64,000 bases of DNA from Haberlea rhodopensis (GCA_907163345.1 CAJQUN010000151.1:682001-746000); one strand, 5' to 3'. Counted from the stretch's first letter, positions 11,516 to 24,689 are shown. Made by a program: numbers and translations. Notes: generated by a model not told the origin, from the sequence alone.

Positions 11516-12384
11516 TGCTCTAGGTCGTACTTGAGCAAGGCTAGGCTAATCGTCATAATTCTAGCATGTCCTAGCCCTAGTCAAATGTTCTTAGACCTTT
11601 AGCCATTAATATATCCTAATCATTCACCTAATACTAAGTACCTACTAATTGCAAAACTACTATTAGGCAAACTAAGTGCTAAACTACATTTTAAACTAAT
11701 TACCAAAGTAATTTCTAAACTAAATACTAAACTAAAAAGAAAAGGATAAGCTAGTTACCTCTAGGAAGCTTTGACTCCCTGTTGACGCTCCCTCGCTTCT
11801 TTGGCGGAATCTCAGCACCTAAAACTAAAATATTCTACTACTGGCTCGATTTCTGCACCGTGATGCTGTTAATCAAGCACTAGAAAGCCTCAGCTGCTTT
11901 ATTTCAAGATTTAGAAGGCTCGAGAGAGGATAGAAAAGTTTTGATTCAAAACAAAAGTCAGGAGTCATATTTATAGCTAGAGTTTGGGCTTGGGCTTCAT
12001 TTCCAATCTGCTGATGTGTAGTTACTGCACAGCTGTTGTGTCGCTATTGTGTGGCGCCAATGTGGCATCTATGTTGCGCCAAAAGGTGACTACATGGCTA
12101 TTGCATGTGTTATGCATGGGTGATGCGTATGTGATGCGTAGGTGGACCGTGGGTGATGTGTGAGTGTTGGTGTGTGGCATCTGTGTGGTGACTGCATGTT
12201 GCCTTAATGGCATCTGTGCACCTTCTGCATCATTGCTATGCAGCCACACACAGTAGGTTAGGAGAAGCTTTTGCATGACAAGCTATTGTGTCATTGTTAA
12301 TCCAGTCAAGATTCGTCATTCCTCTAGAAAATAAATTAGTTAATGAATAAATTAAATAAACATGTAGACATCTTCTTAATTATC
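11516..12384. other. Unassigned repeat-like sequence
   Basis: Continuation of the sequence that received the 10890 MITE. No gene found. Around 12020-12280 the sequence is built from imperfect TGTG/GTGCATGTG-rich phrases (for example gtgatgcgtatgtgatgcgtaggtgg). This is simple-sequence-like and explains the minus-strand open frame there. Confidence 0.4.
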
Positions 12385-13227
12385 ATAAAAATAAAGGAAA
12401 AGATAATCAAACGAATATGAAGATGGCCCTCCGTCCCTGATATTCACCGTCGTCAAAATATCAACCCTTCAATGTAAGCGTGCAGTCTCAATCGATATCC
12501 TCCTCTTCTTATTTAGGTCTCGGTTGTGCCTCCCTTGTTCTTGGTCTTCTCATGCACCTTTTTTCCTCACGTAAAATTCTCAGTTTCACTTATGTTCTGT
12601 ATGTCTTGTGTAATCTGCCCTCTTCTCCTTGAATGATATCCTCTTCATATTATTCTGATAAGAATTCTACTTTATCTTCTTTCCTAGTTGACCCATATAT
12701 TATATTAGAATATAATATAATCTTGCTTTGAATTTTCAGTAAAATAATATTTTATTTCCTTATAATGTTTATCTTCCTTATAAACATAAAGAAAAAGATA
12801 ATCAAATGAATATGAAGATGGCTCCGTCCATGGTAGTCGTCGTCGTCTTCCATATCGTCAAAATCTCTACCCTTCGTTATAAGCGCCCCACCTCCAATTG
12901 ATCTCCTCCTCTTGGTCACGTACGTCTGCTGTTGTTCTCAGTCGTGAGTTTTATTTACGTTAATTCTTCACCGTATGTCTTATGTTCTGTACGTCTTGTG
13001 TAATCTGCCATCTTCTCCGTGAATGATATCCTCCTCTTCATATTATTCAGATAAGAATTCTACTTTATCTTCTTTCCTAGTTCACACATATATATTATAT
13101 TAAAATATAATATAATCTTGCTTTGAATCTTCAGTAAATTAATATTTTCTTTCCTTAAAATGCTTATCATCCCAAGTGTCTTGTTTTCTGAATAAGAAAT
13201 TGTGAGTGCGATTATGTCTCATGTGCA
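12385..13227. repeat. LTR-like repeat copy A, with ~392-bp internal tandem duplication
   Basis: This stretch, plus its continuation at 17193-17300, is paralogous to the sequence at 39900-39997, 42614-42719 and 52003-52480. It is an interspersed repeat of which two copies lie in the window. In copy A the unit starting aaagataatcaaa occurs at about 12397 and again at 12789 (period about 392 bp). The hAT at 13228-17192 interrupts it. Linkage to an LTR-type junction in the other copy suggests it is part of a degenerate LTR; that is an inference. Confidence 0.65.
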
Positions 13228-13430
13228 CATGGTTCACCGTTTCGGTATCGGAACGGCCGTTCCGGCCGTTCCGACACCGGAACGCGCCTCACCTTTCCCG
13301 AGTCGCATGTCGTAAAGGTTTTCGTCACTCTTAGGCGTTTTTCACCCCCAAAATCGGTTACATCACGTTAAATCGGAGTCGGAACGTCCATCGCGGAACG
13401 TTCCGAAGACCATGCTTGCAGTAACGCTTC

Positions 13431-13570
13431 GCGATCGATCGCGAACACTTCGCGATCGATCGCGAACACTTCGCGATCGATCGCGAAGATAACGCGATCG
13501 ATCGCGAATTGTTTCTGCCCCAACGCACGTGAAGCCGCGATCGATCGCGGAAAAACCCGCGATCGATCGC
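13431..13570. repeat. Phased GCGATCGATCGC array (6 copies) in the hAT 5' region
   Basis: Perfect copies of the 12-bp palindrome start at 13431, 13452, 13473, 13494, 13537 and 13559, giving spacings of 21, 21, 21, 43 and 22 bp. Flanking bases extend the palindrome: TT...AA-type flanks in the first copies, CC...GG flanks in the last two. It sits between the left terminal repeat and the transposase start. Confidence 0.97.
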
Positions 13571-13929
13571 GGCATGCAGACTGTCGGTGGAATGCCTTTT
13601 TTGTACATTAATCAATTGTAACATGCACTATTGAATGTTGATGAAACTTTCCCTTTTGTTGAACGAAGAATTGAAGAAAATTCTCTCTTCCAACTTCCAG
13701 GTAAGTAGCCTTTCTTCTTCCAGATTATGAAGTGCATTAAGTTATCCTATGATTACTTGGATTCTTGTTCACAACTCTTCAATTGAAAAGCTAGATAAAA
13801 TTCCTCAATGTATTTATGAAATATGTTTGTAATGAAAAACAAATGGATCTTTGCTAGTAGATTGTACTAAAGATTTACATTTTTGCAATTTTTAAGCAAA
13901 AAATCGTGAACCAGTAAGTGTTTAGAAGA

Positions 13930-16900
13930 ATGGCTCCAAAAGTTGATATTGGTTGGGAGTTTGGTAAACCTATCGGAGACAATCGTAAGACAATACGATG
14001 CAAATTTTGTGGGAAAGTTGTAAGCGGAGGTATTACAAGATTTAAACAACATATTGCAAATGTTGCTGGAAATGTCGAGCCATGTAGTAAAGCTCCAAAA
14101 GAGATATCATTAATGGTACGGAAACATCTTCAAGATTCAAAGTCTGAGAGAGCTGTAATAAAAAGGAAAAAAGAAATTGCAGTTAATGCAATTCAACAAA
14201 GCATTCATACACTTGACAGTGACAGCGAAGGTGATTATGGATATGGAAGAAATGTTACAAGTGAAGAAGCTTTAGACAAATTGGAAAATAGGGCATTGCG
14301 AACAGCCATGAAAGAAAGTAGTCAATCAAGAGCATTAGAGGACGAGATGTGTAACCGGTTTGGGTCCGGTGCCGGTTCATCACTTGGTGGAAATCCCAAT
14401 TTCAGAAAACAGATACCTCGGAGCTTTAGCGTAAAAGAGGGAGCTCAAAAACCATCGAAAGGGATTGATACGTATATGTTTCCATCAAAACAGAAGAGTA
14501 TTAAAAATTGGTTTGCTCCTGAAAAAGTCAAAGAAGTTGGTAAAGCTATTTCAAAATGGTTTATATACAATGCCATTCCTTTTCATGCAGCGGATAGTGG
14601 TCCATACTGCCAATCTATGATCAATACCATTGCAGAGGCTGGACCTGGAATACAAGGTCCTTCGGGACGTCAAATAGGTGGTGTTTTTTTGCAGGAGGAG
14701 GTGGAAGATATGACTGGATATTTACATACTTTAAAATCAAAATGGCCCAAATATGGATGTACAATAATGTGCGATGGTTGGAGCACACGTAACAAGCATC
14801 CTATTATTAACTTTATGATATATTGCGATCGTAACATGATATTTCATAATTCAGTGGATTGCACCAACAAGAAAAAGAATGCTGATTTTCTTTTATCTCT
14901 TTTGAACAAAGTAATTGACGAGGTTGGGGAGAAAAATATTGTGCATGTGGTTACAGACAGTGAAAGTGCAAATAAGGCTGCTGGTCAGAAAATGATGATT
15001 GAAAGGCCTCACTTGTTTTGGTCACCTTGTGCTGCACACTGCATTGATCTAATGCTTGAAGACATCGGTAAGATGACAAAAGTGAAAAAGTGCATTGACA
15101 AAGCAAAGCAAATAACAAGTTTTATATACAACAGTGATAAAGTGGTCAATTTAATGAAAATCTACACAAATGATCGTGAATTACTTAGACCTGGAATCAC
15201 CCGCTTTGCAACAGAATTTATATCTTTAGAAAGTCTTGTTCGATATTCTCAAGATTTGAAGAGATTGTGTACTTCAATTGAGTGGCAAGAGTACAATAAT
15301 ACAAGCAGGAGAAGAAAAGATGCCGACAAAATTGCACAAATCATTATGGACACAAGATTTTGGAAGAGGGCTCATGACATTTGCGCAGCATTTGAACCAC
15401 TTGTGAAAGTTTTAAAATTGGTTGACCAAGACAACAAGCCAACTCTATCAATTATATATGAAGCAATGGATAGAGCGAAGTTATCCATACGAGAGAGTGT
15501 GAAAGACTGGCAATTATACTGGGATGTGATTGATGCGCGTTGGTATAATCAATTACACCAACATTTACATGCTGCAGGTAAAATTGAATGATATTTACAT
15601 GTTTTTAAATAAGTACGAATTTACTCATATATAGTTATCATCATATTTCTTTTGTATATTTTTGTGTTTTAGCATATTTTCTCAATCCAATACTGCAATA
15701 TTCTGGAACCTGTGTTTATGACGATGAAGTCAAAAGAGGATTAAAGACTGTAATCAAGAGACTTGAACCTGATTTAAATGCACAAGCGTCAGCAATCAGT
15801 GAGGTACAATATTTATAAAATTTTGAAAACATCTTTCATATTCAATATACAATAGTTTTTTTATTTAATATGTTTTACAGATTAAATTATTCACGGAACA
15901 AATTGGAGAGTTTGGATCTCCACTCGCAAAAACAGCCGTTAAAAAAAGTCTTCCAGGTTTGAACTTCTTCATGTTCTTTATACACGTCAAAGTTATATAT
16001 TATGTATCATAAAACTTTTTTCCAGCTGAATGGTGGAATGATTATGGTGAAGAAGCTCCACACTTGAGAAAAATTGCAATTAAAGTCCTAAGCCAAACAT
16101 GTTCATCTTCTGGTTGTGAGAGAAACTGGAGTACATGGTCTCTAATACATACTAAGCTTCGCAACCGTTTGGCTATCGAAAAGTTGCATAAATTGGTATA
16201 TGTCCATTATAATATGCGCCTGAGAGTAAGAAATTTGATGCATAAAAAAGAAGATGATGACTATTATAGCCCTATAGATCTCGATCATATATTCAATGAT
16301 GATGATATTCTAAATGAATGGACAAGAGATAATGACCCTCCTATATTGCAAGATGATGACTTGGCATGGTTAGATGAAGACCAAAACATTACAGCTAGTG
16401 GTCAAAGTCATGTTAAGAAGACAAATAGTGAGAGCCACTCGAGATTATCAAAAGGCAAAGAAATCATATCAAGTGATAATGATGAAAGTGACGATGGCGA
16501 TGATAGTCCTGATAGCACTGGTGGGAACAATCAAGAAATTGGTGAAAAGCACCAAGACGATTATCAACCCCATGAACATGATACTGGCATGACATGGGCA
16601 CAAGGGAAAGAAAACTATTATGCCACACAAGACACTGATCATGGGTATCGTCCTGGGATAGAGGAACAACGTCGTTATTTAGCAAGTTTGTCAGAATTCT
16701 CGAGTGCTGAGGATAATGAATATTTCAGTGGACCTTCGCATTATATGGGTGTTGAAGAACAAATGAAAAGTATTGGCTTTGGGGAGGAACAAAATTTTCA
16801 ACTTGGAAATGATTATACATCTGGAGATTACTATCGTCGTGATGAAATATTATTAAATCTATATTCATTACCCCGTAACTATTCCGCTTCAAATGCCCGA

Positions 16901-16981
16901 TTCAACCAATTTTCTCAACGGGATGCTGAGGAAGAGTACACTGATGATTTTGTTCCTTCACGTCACTCATCATGGTATTAG
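13930..16981 (+). CDS. hAT transposase (BED zinc finger, DUF659, hAT dimerisation), 4 exons
   Basis: Four exons inferred from splice sites and phase: 13930-15577, 15673-15803, 15881-15956 and 16026-16981. All introns are GT-AG and the frame is uninterrupted for about 936 residues. The first ATG in frame is 13930. Order of domains: BED-type zinc finger (C24, C27, H41, C52); DUF659 core with CDGWST (about residue 282) and VTDSESANKAAG (about 343), which supply conserved acidic residues; SPCAAHCIDLMLEDIG; then exon 4 with the hAT dimerisation motif (SSSGCERNWSTWSLIHTKLRNRL). A long acidic, Asp/Glu/Ser-rich tail of about 250 residues follows. The protein would catalyse cut-and-paste movement of its own element. 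No stop or frameshift is visible, so it may be active. Confidence 0.93.
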
Positions 16982-17200
16982 TCGTAGTGGTATGACATTT
17001 ACATTTATTTTTCTAAGTTAATGTTGTAAAATATTTATTTTGATGTAAATTTTTTTCCTAAAATATTAACATTGTTTTGAATTTTTTAAATAATTTTATT
17101 AAAATTCCGTTCCGTTCCCGTTCCGTGAAATGCCATTAGAACCGGAACGGTGGCCACCGTTCCGGGCGCCGTTCCCGCTACGGCGAACCATGCATGTGCA

Positions 17201-18774
17201 TGTATCTTGAATCCTATTAAAATAAAAATTTTCAGCAAATCAGCGTAACCTCGTCCGAACCTTTTATCAAAAATTTCACAATAAGTGGAGCTGGGGTACC
17301 GTATGTATGTGGCTTACTCACTTGAGGGTAGGAAATATTATATAGGCTTTCAACAAGGTGGTTGATGTGGGATTTGAAATGATGCCAAAGGGATATTATT
17401 ATGTTCTTTTGCACATACCATTCGTTTTAAATAAGCTCAAAGGAGTAGCTAGGGATGTTATCATTTGGTGGCTTCAAAGACACAAACAGATCAAAAATTA
17501 CCTAAATCATTCCTAAGCCACATAACATCCGTATTTCACCTCGAAAGGTACTAAAGCAAGTTCTAGACTACCCTCAATTCACAAATAATTCATATGATTT
17601 GACCAATGTGCTCGATTCATGTCTCAAAACAAAGGTAATATCAGAAACAAATTTGAATGAGATTCTCAAACATATTTCAAATAATTCAAATCTCAATATT
17701 TTATATTTAAGCTCAATGAGGCTACTATGGCAGCTTTGTATCAATGAATAAGGGCTCAAAATACTATCAAGAATTGCCTATATCTTATTTGTGTTCGTTC
17801 AAATCAACTTTGATTATTCAAATGGTCGTTGTCTATAGTGCATGAATATGTGATCAACTCAAGAGCAAATTGAACTGTGAAAATTTAGTTTAGCTCAATT
17901 TTAAAATTTTCACAGTTAAGCTCAATTCTTCATCATCGGCCTTCACAATTACTTCAAATCACGACTTATGACACAATAAGTAAAAATAACGATTAAAATA
18001 GAATCAAAACAAATAAAACTCAAAGGAATCCATGAAACAAAACATCTTCAATGTTTAAACACCACCAAGCTTCGTTCATTGTCCTCAGTGTATCATATAA
18101 TGTAAAAAAAAAAAGGGACACACACCTACCTGCGACGATTATCATCAGAATTGTCTTCCATCTCATGCTCATGGGAATGGTGAGAAGATGATGATAGGGA
18201 CCTCCGCATCAGTATACACCTGCAATAGAGACAAATAATGATCAAACGGCTCTGATTAAGACATGGTACTAAAAAAATTGAAATACTAAAATTTAAAACT
18301 GAAATAAACTAAAAAGGATATAAGGCTTGGGTTGCCTCCCAAGAAGCAATTTGTTTAAACTCTTCAGCCAGACTATGCGAAGCAACCATCAAATAGTGGC
18401 TTCCGCCCATAGTACGTATCATATGACACTACATATGGTTCTTGATTTTGTATGCCCTCAAGCTTGGCAAGATGTGAACAGTGTAAGCTCGTTGCTCCAA
18501 CATCAATCTCCTTGAATTGATAGGTATGGTAGAAGAATTCTATGTTTGGCTTCATAACGTAGATGACATAATATGGTGAAGTTGGCATCGATGGGAAGAA
18601 TTGATCCACATATGGCATATAGCACATCATTGAGCTCATCAATTTTCTCGAGAATTTCCTCCATCTCCAACATCACGCTCGGCTCATCTTTCCATGGGTC
18701 CTCAGAGAGCTTTTCCAAAGTAGGCTCAATCACTTGAAGATGCTCACATTCCCTTGAATCTTCCGCATGTGTAG
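17201..18774 (-). pseudogene. Degenerate retroelement remnant (Athila/Tat-like phrases)
   Basis: The first ~100 bp continue repeat copy A. From about 18310 the minus strand shows phrases typical of old plant Ty3/Gypsy coding ends: gggttgcctcccaagaagc at 18330-18350, which is the complement of the family 'CTTCTTGGGAGGCAACCC' segment. Open frames around 18373-18787 have the form EDPWKDEPSVMLEMEEILEKIDELNDVL. Frames overlap and break, so no protein is intact. Assignment to an Athila/Tat-like lineage rests on remembered phrases, not on a domain. Confidence 0.45.
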
Positions 18775-19007
18775 TGATAAGTGTCATTTTTACACTTATA
18801 TTTGCATATATTTTTTGCCATTTTTATAGTGATTCTTGGACAATTTTACACTTTTGGTTGTGTTTTTGTATATTTCCAGGAATCCAGTGAAAGTGCAAGA
18901 AATACCTGAAAAATCCCATTTTATGGACTGAAAGGTAGTAAGTGGGACGAAACGAGCCAAGACATTGGAAAGACACTAAAAGAGTTGAGTTGATGAAACT
19001 GAGGCAG

Positions 19008-19146
19008 GCGATCGATCTCCTAAAAAGGAGAAATCGATCGCATTGGGGTAGAAGGTTTAGGCGATCGATCGCCACTCAAGAAGAGATCGATCGCCATAGA
19101 GATAAAGTTGAAGATATCGATCGCCATGGCTATAGAGATCGACCGC
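19008..19146. repeat. Phased GATCGATCGC array (6 diverged copies)
   Basis: Copies start at 19008 (gcgatcgatctc), 19030 (gaaatcgatcgc), 19061 (perfect), 19083 (gagatcgatcgc), 19113 (gatatcgatcgc) and 19135 (gagatcgaccgc). Spacings are 22, 31, 22, 30 and 22 bp. The motif is more diverged than in the other arrays, but the spacing is just as regular. Copy 1 is the exact complement of copy 4. Confidence 0.9.
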
Positions 19147-19436
19147 CAACAGAGTTCTGTCCGAGAAAACTTCCTTATTTAATTATGGGCTATATTTTGG
19201 TACCAGATTTGATGGGCTCGAATTTTCACTATAAATGGAGTGTTTACATCAAAAATAGGGTTCTTCATCTGATGACTTACCCTAGACTTGGGAGGAGCCA
19301 CTACATACAAGTTGTAGATTCAAAGCAACGTAGCAAGAGACGGAATATCGGATCAACACAATGAGTCAACGCCTAGCGATTTTCTGTATTTCTAAACTTT
19401 ATTTTGGCTTATTATTCAGATTTCAATGTTTATTAT

Positions 19437-21811
19437 TGTAAGGACCCCCGTGCCCTTAACCCCCAATTAGTGCATTAAGCCATACATTTGGTGCATTCAA
19501 TCACGTGTAAAGGGAAACTACATGTAAACGTGGCACACAATACCACCTATAAAGTTTGTTGCTTCATCTATTCCATTCCATGCAATATCCGATTTCCAAA
19601 TTAAGACCATTCAACACATCATGCACCTATGTAATACACTAATCACAATCTCAATTCATCTAGCAATTCCCTAGTTGATTGCTCACACATATAATGAAAA
19701 GAGAAAGGCCCATGCCTCTTTATACAACACATATACACATAATTATTGCTCACACACGAGCATCGAATAAACCTATGTGTACGTAATGTATAAAAAAGGG
19801 CATACACAATATCCAGCTCCGCATGAGCTCCAGTGTCTCGATCCTGGAATCACCTCCAATTCATAGCTCGATCACAGCTCCAGAGCTACCATTGTACCTG
19901 TTTCACATGCCCCAACAGAGACAGCCCCCACACGGGGTGAGCATACCAATACCACCAAACCAATAATCATAATTACATAATTCGTAAATTACAACAATGT
20001 AATTTCTAAGAATTTAAATGATACTCCCTGGATGGCATCATCCTCATCCGGGATCCCACTGTATTGTCCATGTTCTCAAAACAATCAAAATCATCAAATT
20101 CCAAATATCCAGTTAATCATTATACTGATTAACTATATCTCAAATCCAAATCAATATCGATAGAGGAATAAAATACAGATATCCTAGATATATAGCCAGA
20201 GGTCACATTTCCTCGTCCACTCAAAAGTAGCGGCATCACTTACCGATGTTCGGTCCATAGCGACCACATCCCAACAATTGCTCGCTCCAAAGCGGCACCA
20301 AACAATACATAAGACCGACCAACATCACACACCCAGTCCCGTTTCCATTAACCAATTACTGCAAGACACCATATATTATGTATCGACTACTAACCCTCAC
20401 CAATCATCTATCTCATGCACAACAATTGCAATAATATAATTAAGGCCATGCTCGTACGTTACACGTACCTTAAGTTTCCGTAGTCCAAGCCAAACCTTGC
20501 TTGAGTTCCATGCCTCGAGAAATATGTGCTAAAACACATAAACAACTCACAGTCAAGTATAAGCATGCAATCACGTGCCCACACACGTTTGCAACCTCAA
20601 AACCCATCGTCAATCCATGACGATTACCAAAATAAAAGCCCCCAGGCATGCATAATACCCAAAAATATCCATTTTACAAGTTTTTAAAGGTAGCCAAAAA
20701 CTCAACTGAAAATCCCGTTTTATTTAACTTGGCTCCAACCAATCCATTTAAAAGTCTAGCATTCCCATTGGAATGTAAACATTGCCCCGGGAGTCGACTA
20801 TTTAAGTCGCAAATCCAAAATCCCACGAAAAGGCCAAGAAAACTAAAATCACCTGCTGGCGATCGATCGCTAGTTCCTTGGCGATCGATCGCTAGTTCCT
20901 TGGCGATCGATCGCTCGTTCCTTGGCGATCGATCGCCAGACCTTACTGGCGCGAGGCGAACGATCGCTCAAAAGTAGCGATCGATCGCAACCATGCTGAA
21001 AAGCCTACTGCCAGCGGGCGATCGATCGCTCGCCACAGGCGATCGATCACCACGACCTGCAACACGAAAATTCACCATTTCAAAAGCTTAAAACCTCCAC
21101 AAATCACACCCCAACTACTTCCAACCCAAACCAACAATAATATAACACCATAGAACCTCCAACAAGGGTTAAAAACCCATTTTAAAACAAAACCATAAGA
21201 TTTTAAGATTTTTACAAAATCTCCCAAAACCAACCCAAATTCAAAACTCAACCAAACCCATCAAAAATACAATCAAATCAAAGCTAAAAGAGAGGAGAAT
21301 GAGATTACCAGCTTTTCTTCAAGAAATCCGGCCCCTAAATCGTGTTCCCAACGATGTTGTTGAAGGGGAAAGGAGGGGAAGGGTTTTGGGGTAAAGTGGG
21401 GAGAGAGAAAGGAAAGAGAGCGATGAGAGAGAGATGATTCCGGGAAAAATGACGGAATCTCGAGTCAATCTGGTATATATAGCAAAAATGCTCCAAAATA
21501 ACAATACCCTCACAAATACATCATGATATTCAAAATCATTTGTTTTCAAAAACTCTCTCTCCAACATCAAATCCACATACCAGTCCCAACATAAAGCACC
21601 CCGGACTCTAAGTCCCACCAAAAACCCAACTCACAGGTTTTCCACCAAAATGAGAATACAATCTCAACATTTGGATCCAACGATCCCAAATGCCCGATTT
21701 AACAACCTCGGGAGACCCAAAACCGTAATTAATTCTTAATTGCAACAATTAAAAATCAATTAAGGATTATTACCACACCGGGATTAGCATCATTAATCCC
21801 TTGGCATCACA
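19437..21811 (-). repeat. LARD left LTR (2375 bp)
   Basis: Starts TGTAAGG and ends CATCACA. It contains a TATA-like ctatatatacc on the minus strand near 21471-21482, which would place the transcription start near 21440 and the phased palindrome array (20859-21050) several hundred bases downstream, in the transcript leader. It also carries the uninterrupted target of the Gypsy insertion (tcaaaagtagcggcatc; aaagt at 20224-20228). Confidence 0.9.
20859..21050. repeat. Phased GCGATCGATCGC array (8 copies), LARD left LTR
   Basis: Copies start at 20859, 20881, 20903, 20925, 20956 (gcgaacgatcgc), 20977, 21018 and 21039 (ends ac). Spacings are 22, 22, 22, 31, 21, 41 and 21 bp. The first four share the linker tagttcctt, so local tandem duplication contributed there. 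Confidence 0.96.
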
Positions 21812-24503
21812 ATTATCCCCCACTAATAAAAATTTCGTCCTCGAAATTTGCACTGGTGTACTCCACGTAACACCAAAGCTACACAAACAAAACAAAACCA
21901 CAACCCCGATTCTGGACCACATCATAATTGAATTATCAACTGCGATGACATCAATCTCGCACCAAGCTCTGAAATAGAGCAAACCTCCAAAAACCAATAT
22001 AAAACCCAAAAGATAACAACATACCTCGATGCGAGTCATCCCAGAAGTCAGTCTACTACGACTGCAAATAAACCATGTCCTCCTTGGTTATGACATAGAT
22101 ATCTCCCCATGATATCTCCATCACTTGCCCACGATGCTTAACACGCATCGTTATGATGGGGACTACTAGCATACAACAGTATACTTACAGTAAACCCGGT
22201 TTCCGCCTTCCACCCCCATCTCCTCCAAAGGAGTAGTTGCACCACTTGTAACACGGATCGGGTAACTCACGGTCACCGATCCACACAAAACATATCTCAT
22301 AAGATGTTTACCCGGTGTGTTCCAAGAATCACATCTTGGTCCAAACACACTATCGAGAGTCCACAAGGTCTCAAGTTCCACAGAGGTCATGCAAGACAAT
22401 CCATTGCATTCCCGCCACATGTGCCAACCATGACACTAAACAAATACGAATCCTGGCCATCCCTCGCTTACCCTAGGATTCAACAATCCTAACACAGGGA
22501 GGCTATCGAACTAACCAGCAAGAATTACCATGGTCCCAAAACACGACAATCCCTCCTCAGGGGAAGTCAACCGGACCTCACGATTATCCCTCAGAATACA
22601 TCGTGCTATTGGGATTTCCAATCTCAAGGCGTCCCAAATCTCTCATCAGAGATTCATTCGTCCGAGCATAGTATATTAACCCGACGCTCGACAAGAACCA
22701 GTACGCTGTCATCCGTTTACACGCCGGTATAGATGCCTAAGAACCTAAACATGATGCATACACAATATACCCGACTAGGGTATCCTCAAATACACCCATG
22801 AGCCCCACATCAATTGTCAATCCCCATTTATTCTCACTCAAAGGAGAACGATGATCGACGAACCAACCACACACAGTGTGATCCCAAAATCAACACTACA
22901 CCACCAACCCATCGAATCTCTCAAAGATTCTCAATAGGTATACCAATACCTCTTTCCTCACATGGAAAGTGTCATGTTCCCATGACCCACCAACCTCGAA
23001 CCACAGTTCGGAAAACATGGATATACCTACATCGACATGCACTCCGGAACCAGTAAACACATGGTTCAGAATTGGGCGCCATTGCCACTAACACTCAAAA
23101 ACAGAATCCGTGTGCTCCATGTATACTCATTCTAAGGATGCTCTGTACTAATACTAAAATACTCCCCATCCTCGAGCATCTCCCGAGAGACGTCTCCACA
23201 AGCGTCCCACCGAAAAGTAAAGCGATTACCCCGACCAACACTAGAAATGCTCACCACGGTTGATTCACAAACAATCTCCCAATCAACATCAACTGTCTCC
23301 ATGACAGTAAACACCACATCTCGCCGAGAGATACGAGCAACGAAGTAGTGCCAAACTACTTACTATAATCCACAATTCGATCATGTCTCCCAGTGCCTCC
23401 CAAATTCATGGATTCCCAGATCGAGATAACAATGACTTGTTGATACTCTTGTTGGTACCCCAACAAAATTGAGTTGTCCTCAGACAAGTCCCATAACAAA
23501 AGTGCACAACCATTCCGTGAGGTATTCCCAACCTCAACCTCATGTATAGTGGTGACTGCTAGAGTCCACCATAAACATCATCGTATCACCGTACGATTCA
23601 CCCAGCTCGAAACCAACGAGCAGCATAATGGCTATCACAAGCACACCAAAGCACTGCAACAATACATGGTTAACGATTCGTTGCCCCCCCCCCCCCAGGC
23701 TCATACCAACCTATCAACGTGACACACGTCCCATCTCGGTATACCATACCGCACAAACCATTATAGTTGTGGATCATCACCCAACATATCTCTAAAACAC
23801 CCAAGCATAGTGGACATCCCGGTGTCCTTGCTCAACCACAGTGCAATCCTAATCCATTAGGACTTATTCCACACCCTCCGGGTGGGTGTGCCCATGCCTA
23901 ACACACATCACAACAACAAGCGAGTAGTTTCCTCAAAGACTACTCTTACCACCAATCGCTTGGCCTTAGCCAATCCAGCGAGTATACCCAAATGATATCA
24001 TTACCCGAAAAATATTTAGCTATATTACCTGATGCGGTACCCTCACTTGTGCAATGCATTCAATAATCCATCGAGCAATCTGCTCGGCATAATGCTCTCG
24101 TCATCTAGTGACCCAGACACCATCCTGTGCTCGCCATCAGTACTCAAACCATATGGCTAAATGCGTACACTCAGACGTATTATTCATCAAAATGACACTA
24201 CATGTCTACATAGAATATCCACTATGTCATCGTCATCCTGTGATGGTATATGCCAACACATGACATCCAAAATCCCATTGTCAACTCGTGACGATACATG
24301 TCGATACACGACATCCATATTCCCATCGTCAAACATATGACAATATATAACCACATATGGTATTCACAATAATGCTAACAAAGCATTAATATAACATACC
24401 TCATCGCTATCAAGATAGCGGTATACCTGTATCCCTCGTCCACCAGCGGTACAGCAGCAGCACCCGTCACTCGTATGCGGCATAATCCAATGCTACGCAC
24501 ATA

Positions 24504-24683
24504 GCGGTATAACCCATCGCTATAGAATCAGCGGCATGATCCCTCGCCATAGAGTCAGCGGCATAAAACATCGCTATAGATATCCAGCGGTATGAACCAT
24601 CGTCATAGATGTAGCGGAATGTACCATCGCTATATCTGGCGGCATGAACCATCGCCATAGATGTAGCGGAATGACCCGTCGCT
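24504..24683. repeat. GCGG-N9-TCGC dyad cluster
   Basis: Short dyads with GCGG and TCGC starting 13-14 bp apart recur at GCGG starts 24504, 24531, 24558, 24587, 24614, 24639 and 24665 (intervals 27, 27, 29, 27, 25, 26). Typical form: agcggtatgaaccatcgct. The internal 13-bp offset is nearly invariant while the linkers vary. Similar dyads occur in the Gypsy LTR at 27239-27286 (14-bp offset). Confidence 0.85.
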
Positions 24684-24689
24684 ATGTAA

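Larger units (their letters stand above)
13228..17192 (+). mobile_element. Autonomous-type hAT transposon (DUF659 family), 3965 bp
   Basis: Terminal inverted repeats begin CATGGTTCACCGT (left) and CATGGTTCGCCGT (right, complement). They are flanked by an exact 8-bp duplication CATGTGCA (13220-13227, 17193-17200). Subterminal regions are rich in CCGTTCC/GGAACGG palindromes (13240-13290 and 17100-17180). Inside are a complete four-exon transposase and, 360-500 bp upstream of its ATG, a phased GCGATCGATCGC array. A related sequence at 52330-52480 carries the same target with one CATGTGCA (52376-52383), i.e. an empty site, which confirms the boundaries. Confidence 0.96.

Noticed and set aside
13431..13570. 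Cyanobacterial HIP1 (GCGATCGC) motif, suggesting bacterial contamination
   Set aside because: The motif here is GCGATCGATCGC, clustered and phased inside eukaryotic transposons with introns, TIRs and LTRs. The surrounding DNA is plant.
20859..21050. CRISPR-like array of short palindromic repeats
   Set aside because: Units are 12 bp with 9-30 bp linkers, in LTRs and DNA transposons of a plant genome, without cas genes. Repeat and spacer sizes do not fit CRISPR.
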